Below, piece after piece: positions 1-8,764 of a stretch of 38,246 bases of DNA. Source of the DNA: a bacterium (GTDB lineage: Bacteria; SZUA-182; SZUA-191; JAJRXT01). The position numbers and the translations under genes were made by a program. Below the pieces are notes generated by a model. It saw only the letters and a list, made by a program, of their open reading frames with translations, was not told where the DNA came from and did no database searches. Location of the stretch: the NCBI GenBank assembly GCA_024277675.1, contig JAJRUS010000129.1, positions 1-38,246 of the forward strand, in the 5' to 3' direction. Each line of letters opens with the position of its first letter. Position 1 is the stretch's first letter.

Positions 1-42
1 GTAAAACAAATTCTCCTGAGGTGGTGACTCCTGACCCAGCAT
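1..42 (-). CDS. N-terminus of transposase, partial (MLGQESPPQENLFY...)
   Basis: Translated from the reverse complement of 1-42. The N-terminus resembles IS1182/IS5-superfamily transposases, but the family call is tentative with only 14 aa visible. Confidence 0.55.
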   Translation of the reverse strand, partial: MLGQESPPQENLFY

Positions 43-140
43 AGGCCTTATCTCCTTTATTTATGCTGACATAGCTTGATTTCTCACCCCCATATTGTAT
101 CATATCTATCGACTAAATAAAACGATTTGGGCAACAGCCC
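1..140 (-). mobile_element. 5' end of an insertion sequence (copy A), truncated by the window edge; IS left end at about 140, reading toward position 1
   Basis: Positions 25-140 equal the reverse complement of 38131-38246 with one mismatch (112 vs 38159). The minus strand carries an RBS-like AAGGAGATAAGGCCT and an ATG at 42-40, then MLGQESPPQENLFY, running open off the edge. Confidence 0.85.
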
Positions 141-230
141 GCAAAAACCTAACCGGACATTGCTGAAGTAAGATAGAAACATTAGCTGATAATTCAAGAC
201 CAAACCCCGTTATTTTCATTGAGACATCAT

Positions 231-1439
231 ATGAGTAAGGAAACAAAACGCGATATAGTATTTTTTCTTGGCGCGGGATTTTCTGCACTTGCCGGATTGC
301 CTACAATGTCGTCTTTTGGAGAAGAATCAAAAGAAGATTATGACCGGATAATAAATAGACATTTTCCTTCCCAGAGTAATCCGACCCAGTTTAGTCCGAG
401 AAGGGCAATGGTAATGATTAAGGAAGCTGCCGATGTTTATTATGCCTTTCAAAAAAAATGTAGCGAATCAAAGATACTTTTCGAAAAGGATACCAATAAC
501 CTTGAAACTATTTTTTGTATTGCGGAGTGTATGTATGAAGCAAAATTAAAGGGGAATGAATTTCACTTGGATGACATAGAAAATACAATTGACAAAATGA
601 AACTGTGGATTTGGAAAACATATCAACAGCTTACTATTGTTGTCGATCATTATGTTAACGACAATAATGAAAAAATAGAAATCTATGACAACTTTTTTGG
701 TGGTGTAGAAAATATAGCCGATCGTCTTACGGTAATAACTACAAATTATGACTTTGTTTATGAGTATTTTTCTTATAAGAACGGTATGCCTTGTAATTAC
801 CCTGTAGAAAATAGAAATGCCGAGTTTGTAACTATAAAAAACACTGATCCCAATGATAATGATAAACCTATAGATGGGGTATACAAGGTATATGCCAACA
901 TCAATGGTACAGGGGTAACTGTATGCAAACTGCATGGTAGTGTTAACTATTTTCAACGAAAAAACCAAGAGGAAAAGGTAGTTATTAATAATAACATAAG
1001 CCATCGTGGTTTTATTGGCAAATCACCCACTACGAACGATAGGCCGGCAGTTTTAGCTTTAGATGCTATTTGGGAGATTAATAAAGATGAAGAAAAATAT
1101 ATTCCGGCCATCATCCCTCCCACTTATGCTAAATTAACAGGTCAAGCTTGGTTAAGAGATATTTGGCATGAAGCATTAAACGCTCTTAGTAAAGCACGAC
1201 TAATTATATTTATTGGTTATAGTATACCTGAGAGTGATGGTTTTATGAGAGCGTTATTCCACGCTTCTATGGTTTTAAGGGGAGCTAATAAGCCACCTAA
1301 TATTTATGTTATTGATCCAGAAATAGAAGTTCATTTAAAATATCACAAACTGTTTGATTCAATGTATAAAAATATCGGCAAAAGAAGTTTTAACTGTGAA
1401 ACAATAGATAAGATAAGAAAAATTTTAAGTCGAATATAA
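231..1439 (+). CDS. Standalone SIR2-like domain protein (predicted NAD+-binding/NADase, defence-type)
   Basis: Motifs in order: FFLGAGFSALAGLP, VITTNYDFVYEY, CKLHGSVNYF, IIFIGYSIPESD. ATG at 231 preferred over TTG at 219. Confidence 0.85.
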   Translation: MSKETKRDIVFFLGAGFSALAGLPTMSSFGEESKEDYDRIINRHFPSQSNPTQFSPRRAMVMIKEAADVYYAFQKKCSESKILFEKDTNNLETIFCIAECMYEAKLKGNEFHLDDIENTIDKMKLWIWKTYQQLTIVVDHYVNDNNEKIEIYDNFFGGVENIADRLTVITTNYDFVYEYFSYKNGMPCNYPVENRNAEFVTIKNTDPNDNDKPIDGVYKVYANINGTGVTVCKLHGSVNYFQRKNQEEKVVINNNISHRGFIGKSPTTNDRPAVLALDAIWEINKDEEKYIPAIIPPTYAKLTGQAWLRDIWHEALNALSKARLIIFIGYSIPESDGFMRALFHASMVLRGANKPPNIYVIDPEIEVHLKYHKLFDSMYKNIGKRSFNCETIDKIRKILSRI

Positions 1440-1446
1440 TAAGAGG

Positions 1447-2052
1447 TCAGGTCTCATCATTTGCTATATTTTTAAGCTGGCTGAAAATATCCCTCACTTG
1501 CAGGTAAGCCTGCTCCAGCGAACCGTTATTATCTATTACAAAATCGGCATATTTCAGCTTCTCTGCCAGTGGAAGTTGAGCGGCGATTCTGGCTTTGGGG
1601 TTGGTCAACCCCTTTTTCAACAGCCGTTGTATCTGCTTGTCTAAAGTAACCGTCACCACGATTACCCGATCCATATCTTTATGATGACTCACTTCAATCA
1701 GTAAGGGCACATCCAGCACTATAATCGCCTTAGAATCCTGCTCAGTAATACGGGCAATACGCTTTTTCTCCTCCTGTAGCACCAAGGGATGGACAATTTT
1801 ATTTAATTTATCTAATAATTCCTTATCAGTAAATACCAAATCTCCCAGCTTTGCCCGGTCTATCTCTTGATTTTCAGTTAGAATCCGGGGGCCGAAGCAA
1901 TCTACTATACTTCCATAGGCTGGCTCACCCGGCTGCATCACCTGATGCGCCAACTTATCGGCATCAATTACATAGGCTCCCAAGCGCAAAAACTCACCAG
2001 CTACTACCGTCTTACCGCCGGCAATCCCTCCGGTTAATCCCACTAGTAACAT
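1447..2052 (-). CDS. coaE: Dephospho-CoA kinase
   Basis: MLLVGLTGGIAGGKT P-loop; DADKLAHQVM; DVPLLIE; about 200 aa. Confidence 0.95.
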   Translation of the reverse strand: MLLVGLTGGIAGGKTVVAGEFLRLGAYVIDADKLAHQVMQPGEPAYGSIVDCFGPRILTENQEIDRAKLGDLVFTDKELLDKLNKIVHPLVLQEEKKRIARITEQDSKAIIVLDVPLLIEVSHHKDMDRVIVVTVTLDKQIQRLLKKGLTNPKARIAAQLPLAEKLKYADFVIDNNGSLEQAYLQVRDIFSQLKNIANDET

Positions 2053-2132
2053 TCAAATCTCCTTTTACCCGGGATTTGTTCATAAAACCGAAATCTCGAG
2101 CAAGGGGACAATAGTCACTCCGTTCATTTTGC

Positions 2133-3308
2133 TTATGCCTGTGTCTGCCCTTTGCCCTGTAGGTTCAGGATGTTGGTATCATAGCTGTAGATATACTTGG
2201 CCCGTTGCTTGTGAGCATCAAGCGCTAACCCTATCAAGCGGTCGATCAATTGGCCGAAATCAATGCCTAACGGCTCCCACAGGTAAAAGGAGACCGAGCC
2301 GGGCATGGTGTTTATCTCATTTACATAGGGTGTGTTTCCCTTGTCCAGTAGAAAATCGATACGGGCGATTCCCCGGCAGTCTAACAGTGCAAATGTGGTT
2401 TTGGCCAACTCCTGAACCTGTTTGGTCAACTCATCCGATATGGGAGCCGGCAGTTTGCGGGATGAGCCGGCCATCCCCTGTTTGCCGGCTTTGCTGAGGT
2501 ATTTTTCTTCATAGCTTAAGAATTTTTGCCAGGATAAGGGCTGCTCGCACAGGGAGGCCTGTAGGTCATGTTGATTGCCCATCACCGAGCAGTTTATCTC
2601 CATAAAATCGGTCAACCCCTGCTCCACAATAATGCGCCGGTCATAATGACTGGCTACATCGATGGCGAATTTCAGCCCGTCCTGATCCCTGGCCTGCGAA
2701 ATACCGATACTGGAACCTAAGTTGGCCGGTTTTATTATAAGCGGATAATGTAAATGCCGCTCAATCCGTTCTATTATCGGCTGTGGATTGTCCTCCCATT
2801 GATGATGATTAAGCCAGCTATAATCCACCACCGGCAAACCGCCGTCTTTTAAGACAGCCTTCATCATGATTTTATCCATGCCCACCGCCGAACCAAGTAC
2901 CGCTGCGCCGACATAAGGCAGTCCCACCATCTCCAACAGCCCCTGTAGACAGCCATCCTCGCCGAATGTACCGTGCATGGCCGGAAAGATTACATCTAAT
3001 CGCTGAGATTTGGGGCGACTGAACAAACCCTGGCGTTGGGTCTTGTACAGCAGGTGATTGCCATCGCCGGCCGGTTGCAGAAATACCTTATCCGACTTAG
3101 CCAGCAGCTTTGAAATGTTCTTATATTCCTGCATATTAAACAGCGCCGCACCGGTATACCATTCGCCGGATTTAGCGATATAAATCGGCACTGCCTCGTA
3201 TTTATGTTTATCTATATTTTCCATAATTTGTTGAGCGGTGACAATGGACACCTCATGCTCCACCGACCGCCCCCCAAATATCACCCCGACTATGGTTTTA
3301 GGCACCAC
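2133..3308 (-). CDS. ddl: D-alanine--D-alanine ligase
   Basis: IFGGRSVEHEVSIVTA; HGTFGEDGCLQGLLEMVGLPYVG; EINTMPGSVSFYLWEP. GTG start. Confidence 0.95.
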   Translation of the reverse strand: MVPKTIVGVIFGGRSVEHEVSIVTAQQIMENIDKHKYEAVPIYIAKSGEWYTGAALFNMQEYKNISKLLAKSDKVFLQPAGDGNHLLYKTQRQGLFSRPKSQRLDVIFPAMHGTFGEDGCLQGLLEMVGLPYVGAAVLGSAVGMDKIMMKAVLKDGGLPVVDYSWLNHHQWEDNPQPIIERIERHLHYPLIIKPANLGSSIGISQARDQDGLKFAIDVASHYDRRIIVEQGLTDFMEINCSVMGNQHDLQASLCEQPLSWQKFLSYEEKYLSKAGKQGMAGSSRKLPAPISDELTKQVQELAKTTFALLDCRGIARIDFLLDKGNTPYVNEINTMPGSVSFYLWEPLGIDFGQLIDRLIGLALDAHKQRAKYIYSYDTNILNLQGKGQTQA

Positions 3309-3720
3309 TTACTCCTTATTTTTTGCTTCCTTGGCTGATTCTTCTGATTCAAATTTTTGCAAGGTATAAACATTATTGAGTAATCCCATGAATTGGAGGG
3401 TATTATGTCTTTTTAAATAACTAAAACTTAGATAGGCCAGTATAAGGAAGATGGGCAAAAATGATAATTTGTAAAAAATGGATAATACTGTCAAAAGCGC
3501 AAAAGCTATCAACAAATTGCCCAACATGCGCACCTCAGCATGGAGCTTCAGCAAGCTTGCACCCAATTCTAGTTTTTTCAACTTGATGAAGTCCAATGTA
3601 ACATAATAAATTTGGTCTGTCTGTTCGCCACTTAATTCATTAAGGTTACCATATTCTTCACTTAAGACTGATTTTATTTTCTCTAATACAACAGGAGGAT
3701 ATTTCCTCTGGCACTCTTTG
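3309..3720 (-). pseudogene. Membrane protein of unknown function, 5'-truncated at the MITE-like element
   Basis: The reported ORF (3309-3596) starts at a TTG, but the same frame stays open upstream as KECQRKYPPVVLEKIKSVLSEEYGNLNELSGEQTDQIYYVTLDFIKLKK... into the repeat at 3721, with no ATG. Two hydrophobic segments. Confidence 0.6.
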
Positions 3721-3889
3721 CTAGGAGCCTGTCGGACTTTAGATGATTCTACTGCGTAAAGTGATAAACATATCCATTTTCCCGCTCATTTTCGTTAAAT
3801 AGATACACTATTCGCCTCAAATGACCGAAAAAATGGGCTATATTTCTTACTTTCCTCGCTACGAACCCTAAAGTCCGACAGACTCCTAG
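3721..3889. repeat. 169-bp MITE-like element with about 22-bp terminal inverted repeats and full-length hairpin potential
   Basis: CTAGGAGCCTGTCGGACTTTAG (3721-3742) vs CTAAAGTCCGACAGACTCCTAG (3868-3889), inverted with one mismatch. The arms keep pairing inward (CATATCCATTTTCCCGCTCATTTTCG against CGCCTCAAATGACCGAAAAAATGGGCTATA). Confidence 0.85.
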
Positions 3890-4650
3890 GATATTTCTTT
3901 ATTAAGCCCACTGACCACAATGCCCCGTACTGAGAAACCATATCTTCGTAGCTGTTGCCAAAAATCTAATAGTTTATCATAAGAGACAAAAGAGGTTTTT
4001 CCCCTTGCGTAATTAATGCGAATGCCTTTGGGGTTTTTCACTATGGCAGCCATAAACTGAGATTCCTGCGAAAAGGTTTTGAAATTGGCTTGATTTAAGA
4101 GCAATCTATACAAGTCTTCCCATACCTCTTTAAAAGATAGAACCTCCGGCTCCGAACGTAACCACTTTCTGATCTCGTTGGGTGTTGTGTGTTCAGGTGG
4201 GTAAGGGTCATTTCGTGTCGGATAAATGAAGGCACTAACAGGCAGGTCATTAAGATACTTTTCTATCAGTGGTTTGACTATGGATTTAAAATCCAATCCA
4301 CCATTACCACAGCCAAGCGGGGGCAATGCTATACTGTGAATGCCCAATTTGGCATAGGTGTTAGCAAATTTCTTTAGGCCTGCTTCAATATATTCTGGTC
4401 TGGATGGGGTTCGCCAATTTTTCTTGGTCGGAAAATTGAGAATCCACTTGTTGGGTGTTTTGTAAAGCCACAACTTTCCGATATCCAATTGACCACGCTC
4501 ACAAAGATCACGATATTGAGCAAACATCTCAGGATAAATGCGCTTAAAATCACTCGCTACTCCTTTGCCCATCACACCAACAGTGTTGACGGTATTGACT
4601 AATACTTGAGCAGGAGAAAAAAAGAGGTTACCAGCTACATAAGTGATCAC
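3886..4650 (-). CDS. Macrodomain protein, DarG-like (DNA ADP-ribosyl glycohydrolase antitoxin family); stop codon lies in the MITE-like element
   Basis: VNTVNTVGVMGKGVASDFKRIYP and PPLGCGNGGLDF macrodomain motifs; NFPTKKNWRTPSRPEYIEAGL is DarG-like. About 110 aa C-terminal extension. No DarT-like ORF beside it. Confidence 0.8.
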   Translation of the reverse strand: MITYVAGNLFFSPAQVLVNTVNTVGVMGKGVASDFKRIYPEMFAQYRDLCERGQLDIGKLWLYKTPNKWILNFPTKKNWRTPSRPEYIEAGLKKFANTYAKLGIHSIALPPLGCGNGGLDFKSIVKPLIEKYLNDLPVSAFIYPTRNDPYPPEHTTPNEIRKWLRSEPEVLSFKEVWEDLYRLLLNQANFKTFSQESQFMAAIVKNPKGIRINYARGKTSFVSYDKLLDFWQQLRRYGFSVRGIVVSGLNKEIS

Positions 4651-4791
4651 AAAAATACCTCCAGCTTATTAAGCAGTAGCATATACTTTATTAAAAAATA
4701 ACATATCAGTCCTTTTTTGTATATCCTTAAAGACCATACGCATAAAATGCGTTTGTATGAAAAGGGGGACGGATTCGTCAATATTGTTGCC

Positions 4792-6417
4792 CTATTGCTT
4801 CATCCATACCTCGGCAAAGTTTATCAGTCCCAGCGGAGTTATCTTCAAGCCTGATACATAGGTTCTATAGGCATATATCTGGTGCGGGAAGCAGAGTTGA
4901 ATGGTGTTGGCATCCTGGGTAACTATGCGCTCTACCTGTTTATAAAACATAGCTTTTTCATCTTCCCGGACAGCTTCGGCGGCATCCTGTAATAGCAGGT
5001 CAACCAAAGGCTCATTAAACCCGGTCTTATTATAAATCGACTTGGATGAGTATAACAGGGCGCTGTAGAAATCAGGGTGCATGCCCCCCTGCCAATCCTC
5101 CAGCGCGGCCGCAAAGCTGCTTCTATCTTTTCCACCCCGCCCATAAACATAATCCAGCAACTCTTCTTTAGGCAGGGGTTCCAGGATTACATTAAACCCT
5201 ATCTGATCCAGTTGCGCTTTGATTAACCGGGCCTGTTGCTCAAATTTCGGCTGCTCGGTATAGATCAGCTTAAATTTAAGCGGCATTCCCAGCCAATAAT
5301 CACTTTGCCGCAAAAGCTCCGCGGCCCGTTCTGGATCATAATTAAAAGCCTGCCAGTTCTGGTTATGGGCCCAGTGCCAGGGAGGAAAAATGCCTTGGGC
5401 TAAACTGGCATACCCCTTAAAAACCTGATCTATGATAGCCTTACGGTCAATACCATAGTAGAGCGCCTGCCGGATAGTCAGTTTATCGAACGGGGGCCGG
5501 CTGGTATTTAGATAAAGCTGTTCCAATATAGTAATCGGGGCGCTGATCTTTTTTACATACCTGCTTTTTATTATATCGAGCGCTTCAGGGGTAAGATCAG
5601 CCGCTACTGAAAGCCGCCGCTGATCCAACTGCTCTGCCCGCTGGATGGTATTAGTAAGCAGTCTAAAAACCAACAGGTTTAGATAAGGCCGGTCTTCCTC
5701 ACGGTAAGTGTCGTTTCGCTTAAGGGTGATTTTCGCTTCCCGCTGCCATTCCGCCAGCCGGAAGGGGCCGGTTCCCACCGCAATTACCTTGCCATAAGCT
5801 GGGCCATAGTTTTTAACCGTTTCGGCTGATAAGGGGAATAATTCCTGCCGGGCAAATAGATACCCCAGCATGTTATCCGGTTGTTTCAGCTTTATTTCTA
5901 CCGTCGTCTCATCAATGGCGGTGGCTGATTCAATGTTGGTAAACAGCTCGCGACTGGGAACCCCCGTATTGGGATCCAATAAACGCTCCACCGTGAAAAC
6001 TACATCCCGGGCTGATAATAGGTATCCATCATGAAACCTGATACCTTCTTTCAGGTATATGCGATAGGTTACCTCATCCTGCATTTCAGGCAGTGACCAG
6101 GCCAGTACCGGCACCAGCTTATTTTGCTTATCAAAGCCGTATAAGCCTTCCTGGATATTGGCGATTATTAAACGCGAATTAATATCGGCAGCCAGTTGGG
6201 AATCTAGGGTGTCCAGTGGGCCGATAGCCACTGTGAGGGTGCCCCCGTAACGAGAATAATCCGGCGGCTCTTTGGTTGATTCCGACTGATTCGGAAGAGG
6301 ATTATGGGTAAATAGTGAGAAAACAGGCCGGTTCAATCCAGGCTGCGCCCAGGCCCAACTTAAAAAAAAACTGTCCGATATAGCAGCTAATAAACACTTT
6401 AAAGCCGATTTATTCAT
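4792..6417 (-). CDS. ABC transporter substrate-binding protein, DppA/OppA type (SBP_bac_5)
   Basis: GGTLTVAIGPLDTLDSQ; YRIYLKEGIRFHDG; RQALYYGIDRKAI; signal-peptide-like N-terminus. No permease or ATPase genes beside it. Confidence 0.85.
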   Translation of the reverse strand: MNKSALKCLLAAISDSFFLSWAWAQPGLNRPVFSLFTHNPLPNQSESTKEPPDYSRYGGTLTVAIGPLDTLDSQLAADINSRLIIANIQEGLYGFDKQNKLVPVLAWSLPEMQDEVTYRIYLKEGIRFHDGYLLSARDVVFTVERLLDPNTGVPSRELFTNIESATAIDETTVEIKLKQPDNMLGYLFARQELFPLSAETVKNYGPAYGKVIAVGTGPFRLAEWQREAKITLKRNDTYREEDRPYLNLLVFRLLTNTIQRAEQLDQRRLSVAADLTPEALDIIKSRYVKKISAPITILEQLYLNTSRPPFDKLTIRQALYYGIDRKAIIDQVFKGYASLAQGIFPPWHWAHNQNWQAFNYDPERAAELLRQSDYWLGMPLKFKLIYTEQPKFEQQARLIKAQLDQIGFNVILEPLPKEELLDYVYGRGGKDRSSFAAALEDWQGGMHPDFYSALLYSSKSIYNKTGFNEPLVDLLLQDAAEAVREDEKAMFYKQVERIVTQDANTIQLCFPHQIYAYRTYVSGLKITPLGLINFAEVWMKQ

Positions 6418-6457
6418 AAAAACATTATTGCCAAAAAGAAGAGGTTCCGGGAAATTG

Positions 6458-6874
6458 CTACTGCTTCCCCAGGCCTTTGATTATTTTCCAACCATCCTTT
6501 TCCTTGCGCAAAGTAAGCAACTGCTCGGCCTTGCCCGTCTTTTTGCCTGACGGCAAGCCGAAAGTCAACACGTATTTTTCCACCACCCGCGCCTTATTAC
6601 CATCCAGGTAGATGCTTCTGTCTTCTATCGTTAACTCTATATTATCAAAGGCGGAAAAAAAGCCCGCCGTCCGCCGCTTTATGCTATCATATGTCTCTAT
6701 GCCGTCTTTATAATCAGGGGAGACGGTGGACATGTAAAGCTTGATATCCTTTTGTTCCAGTCCCTGCTTCCTTTTATCCAGAACTTTATTTATTTGTGCT
6801 TCGGGGGAGGAACCACAACCGCAGAGGCCGCTTAAAAGTACGGCTATAATGGCGACGGTCAGTCCCTTATTCAT
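6458..6874 (-). CDS. Small lipoprotein with NTF2/DUF4440-like C-terminal region
   Basis: MNKGLTVAIIAVLLSGLCGCGSS lipobox; internal ATG at 6874 overlaps the end of the extended bamD frame. Confidence 0.6.
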   Translation of the reverse strand: MNKGLTVAIIAVLLSGLCGCGSSPEAQINKVLDKRKQGLEQKDIKLYMSTVSPDYKDGIETYDSIKRRTAGFFSAFDNIELTIEDRSIYLDGNKARVVEKYVLTFGLPSGKKTGKAEQLLTLRKEKDGWKIIKGLGKQ

Positions 6875-7613
6875 TTGAAGCCAGCCGCTCGCGTGCCTGA
6901 TCAGTGAATTTTCCGCCCGGGAAACGACTAAGCAGCAGCCTGAATACCTCACGGCCTTCCTTCTGCTTCCCCATTTGCCAATATGACTCAGCCAGATAAT
7001 AAGTAGCTTCCTAAGTCATCCCGGTATTGGGATAATTTAACAATCCATACTTGAAACGGTTGATGGCGGCAGTATACTCTTTTCTGGTAAAATAAAATTT
7101 CCCCACATAGAACTCATGCCGGGCCAACCGATCAAGACAAATTATCCTTTTCTTTAAAGCATCATCTGCCTGGGGGCTGGTTGGATAATTCAGAATTACC
7201 TTATTTAATTCCGCCAATGCCTTATGGGTATTGGCCTGATCGCGGTCATAACTTAGCATCTGGTTGAAATAGCACAGCGCCAACCGGTATTGCGCCTGGG
7301 GCGCCAGCTTATTCAGCGGATGGAATTTAATAACTTCCTCGTATTTGGCCATCGCCTCAATATACTCTTTAGCCTCAAAATAGGAGTTGGCTATCCCTAG
7401 GCGGGTTTCAGCCATAAGCAGGCTGCCGGGGTAAATCTCCTTGACCTTAAGATAAGCCTCCCGGGCCTTATCATATTCCTCCTCCTGCATAAAGCTCTTT
7501 GCCTGTTCTATATATTCGTTATCAGATAATATAGGCTTGGTAGTGGCACAGGCAGATATAAAGAGCAGCCCCAGGCTCAATAATCCTATAAATAATCGTC
7601 GCTTAAGCTGCAT
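6867..7613 (-). CDS. bamD: Outer-membrane assembly lipoprotein BamD-like (TPR), interrupted by in-frame TAG at 7011-7013
   Basis: Lipobox LLFISACA; TPR repeats (YDKAREAYLKVKEIYPGS, YIEAMAKYEEVIKFHP, YTAAINRFKYGLLNYPNTGMT). After the TAG the same frame continues EATYYLAESYWQMGKQKEGREVFRLLLSRFPGGKFTDQARERLASNE to TAA at 6869-6867. Confidence 0.8.
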
Positions 7614-7629
7614 TTATATTACTTCCCTT

Positions 7630-7827
7630 TTATTCGGATACGTGATTTTTATCCTTTGTTGTTATCATAGCCTCAATCAAGGGTTTTACCGCTCCAGCCT
7701 CCTCTCATTCCCTTATCTGAGAAAGCGATGGGCCACATCCTGAAAATGTAAAGACACCAATAAACACCAGGAAGAGGCAGGCAATTATCCAGCTTATTTT
7801 CCCTGGATTATATCCGCCGGTTCTCAC
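7630..7827 (-). pseudogene. Short lipoprotein-like ORF with in-frame TGA at 7707-7705
   Basis: GTG start; (V/M)RTGGYNPGKISWIIACLFLVFIGVFTFSGCGPSLSQIRE*EEAGAVKPLIEAMITTKDKNHVSE. Lipobox FSGC; lies directly upstream of bamD. Confidence 0.45.
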
Positions 7828-7963
7828 CCTTTATTATCCTTTTGGTTGCTTCAGGCAAAACAAATTCTTTCAAGCAGCCTCTTGACATTTCATATTAGGA
7901 TACCATGCCTATTTTAGCACTCTTATATAATACGGAATATCACCAGTTACTTAGTCAATACTA

Positions 7964-8764
7964 TTAGCTGGTTATGCCCTGCTTTAGTGAGTTAATAAAT
8001 TCCCCGGCCTTTTTCACTAGCAGTTGTTCATCTTCCAGATAATTCTCTATTATGTTTATCAGCGCACTGCCCACAATCACCCCATCCACCCAGGCGGCAA
8101 TTTGGGCGGCTTGGGCTGCATTGGAAATACCAAAGCCCACCGCAATGGGTTTATCGGTCTGCGCTCTAATGGCTTGCACTTGCTGTTCTATCCCCTGGGC
8201 CAGCTCCCCCCGGGCGCCGGTGATGCCGGTCAGCGACACATAATAAATAAACCCCCGGCTGGACTTGCTCACCAACTCTATCCGGTCAGGGGTGCTGGTG
8301 GGGGCCAGGAGAAAGATTATATCAAAGCCTTGCGCATCGGCTATTTTCAATAGATTCCAGGCTTCCTCCGGGGGTAAATCGGGCACGATCAACCCATCCG
8401 CCCCAGCGCTTACCGCTGCTTTTACAAACCTTTCCTCACCGTAGTGATATACCAGATTATAATAGGTCATCAATACCAGCGGCAATTGGGATGTCCGGCG
8501 TACCCGTTGCACCAGTTCCAGCACATCATCCACCGTAGTACCGTTTTTTAACGAACGCTGAGATGCCCGCTGGATGGTAGGCCCGTCGGCAATAGGGTCG
8601 GAGAAGGGAATCCCTAGTTCCACGATATCGGCCCCTTGACGCTCCAGTTCAAGCAACAGGCGATAGCTGGTCTCCATATTTGGATCACCGGCCGAGATAA
8701 AAGGCATCAGCGCCCGCTGGCCTTGAGATTTTAATTGCGAGAATTTATCACTGATACGGCTCAA
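7964..8764 (-). CDS. trpA: Tryptophan synthase alpha chain
   Basis: [56 protein letters not shown] start overlapping the trpB stop. Confidence 0.95.
   Translation of the reverse strand: MSRISDKFSQLKSQGQRALMPFISAGDPNMETSYRLLLELERQGADIVELGIPFSDPIADGPTIQRASQRSLKNGTTVDDVLELVQRVRRTSQLPLVLMTYYNLVYHYGEERFVKAAVSAGADGLIVPDLPPEEAWNLLKIADAQGFDIIFLLAPTSTPDRIELVSKSSRGFIYYVSLTGITGARGELAQGIEQQVQAIRAQTDKPIAVGFGISNAAQAAQIAAWVDGVIVGSALINIIENYLEDEQLLVKKAGEFINSLKQGITS

Noticed and set aside
546-1004. 152-aa minus-strand ORF inside the SIR2 gene
   Set aside because: Ile/Tyr-rich translation is the expected complement of AT-rich coding DNA.
4730-4790. Imperfect inverted repeat CATACGCATAAAATGCGTTTGTATG and GGGGGACGGATTC motif
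   Set aside because: The stem is imperfect and short; it could be a REP-like fragment or weak terminator, but the evidence is not strong enough to call.
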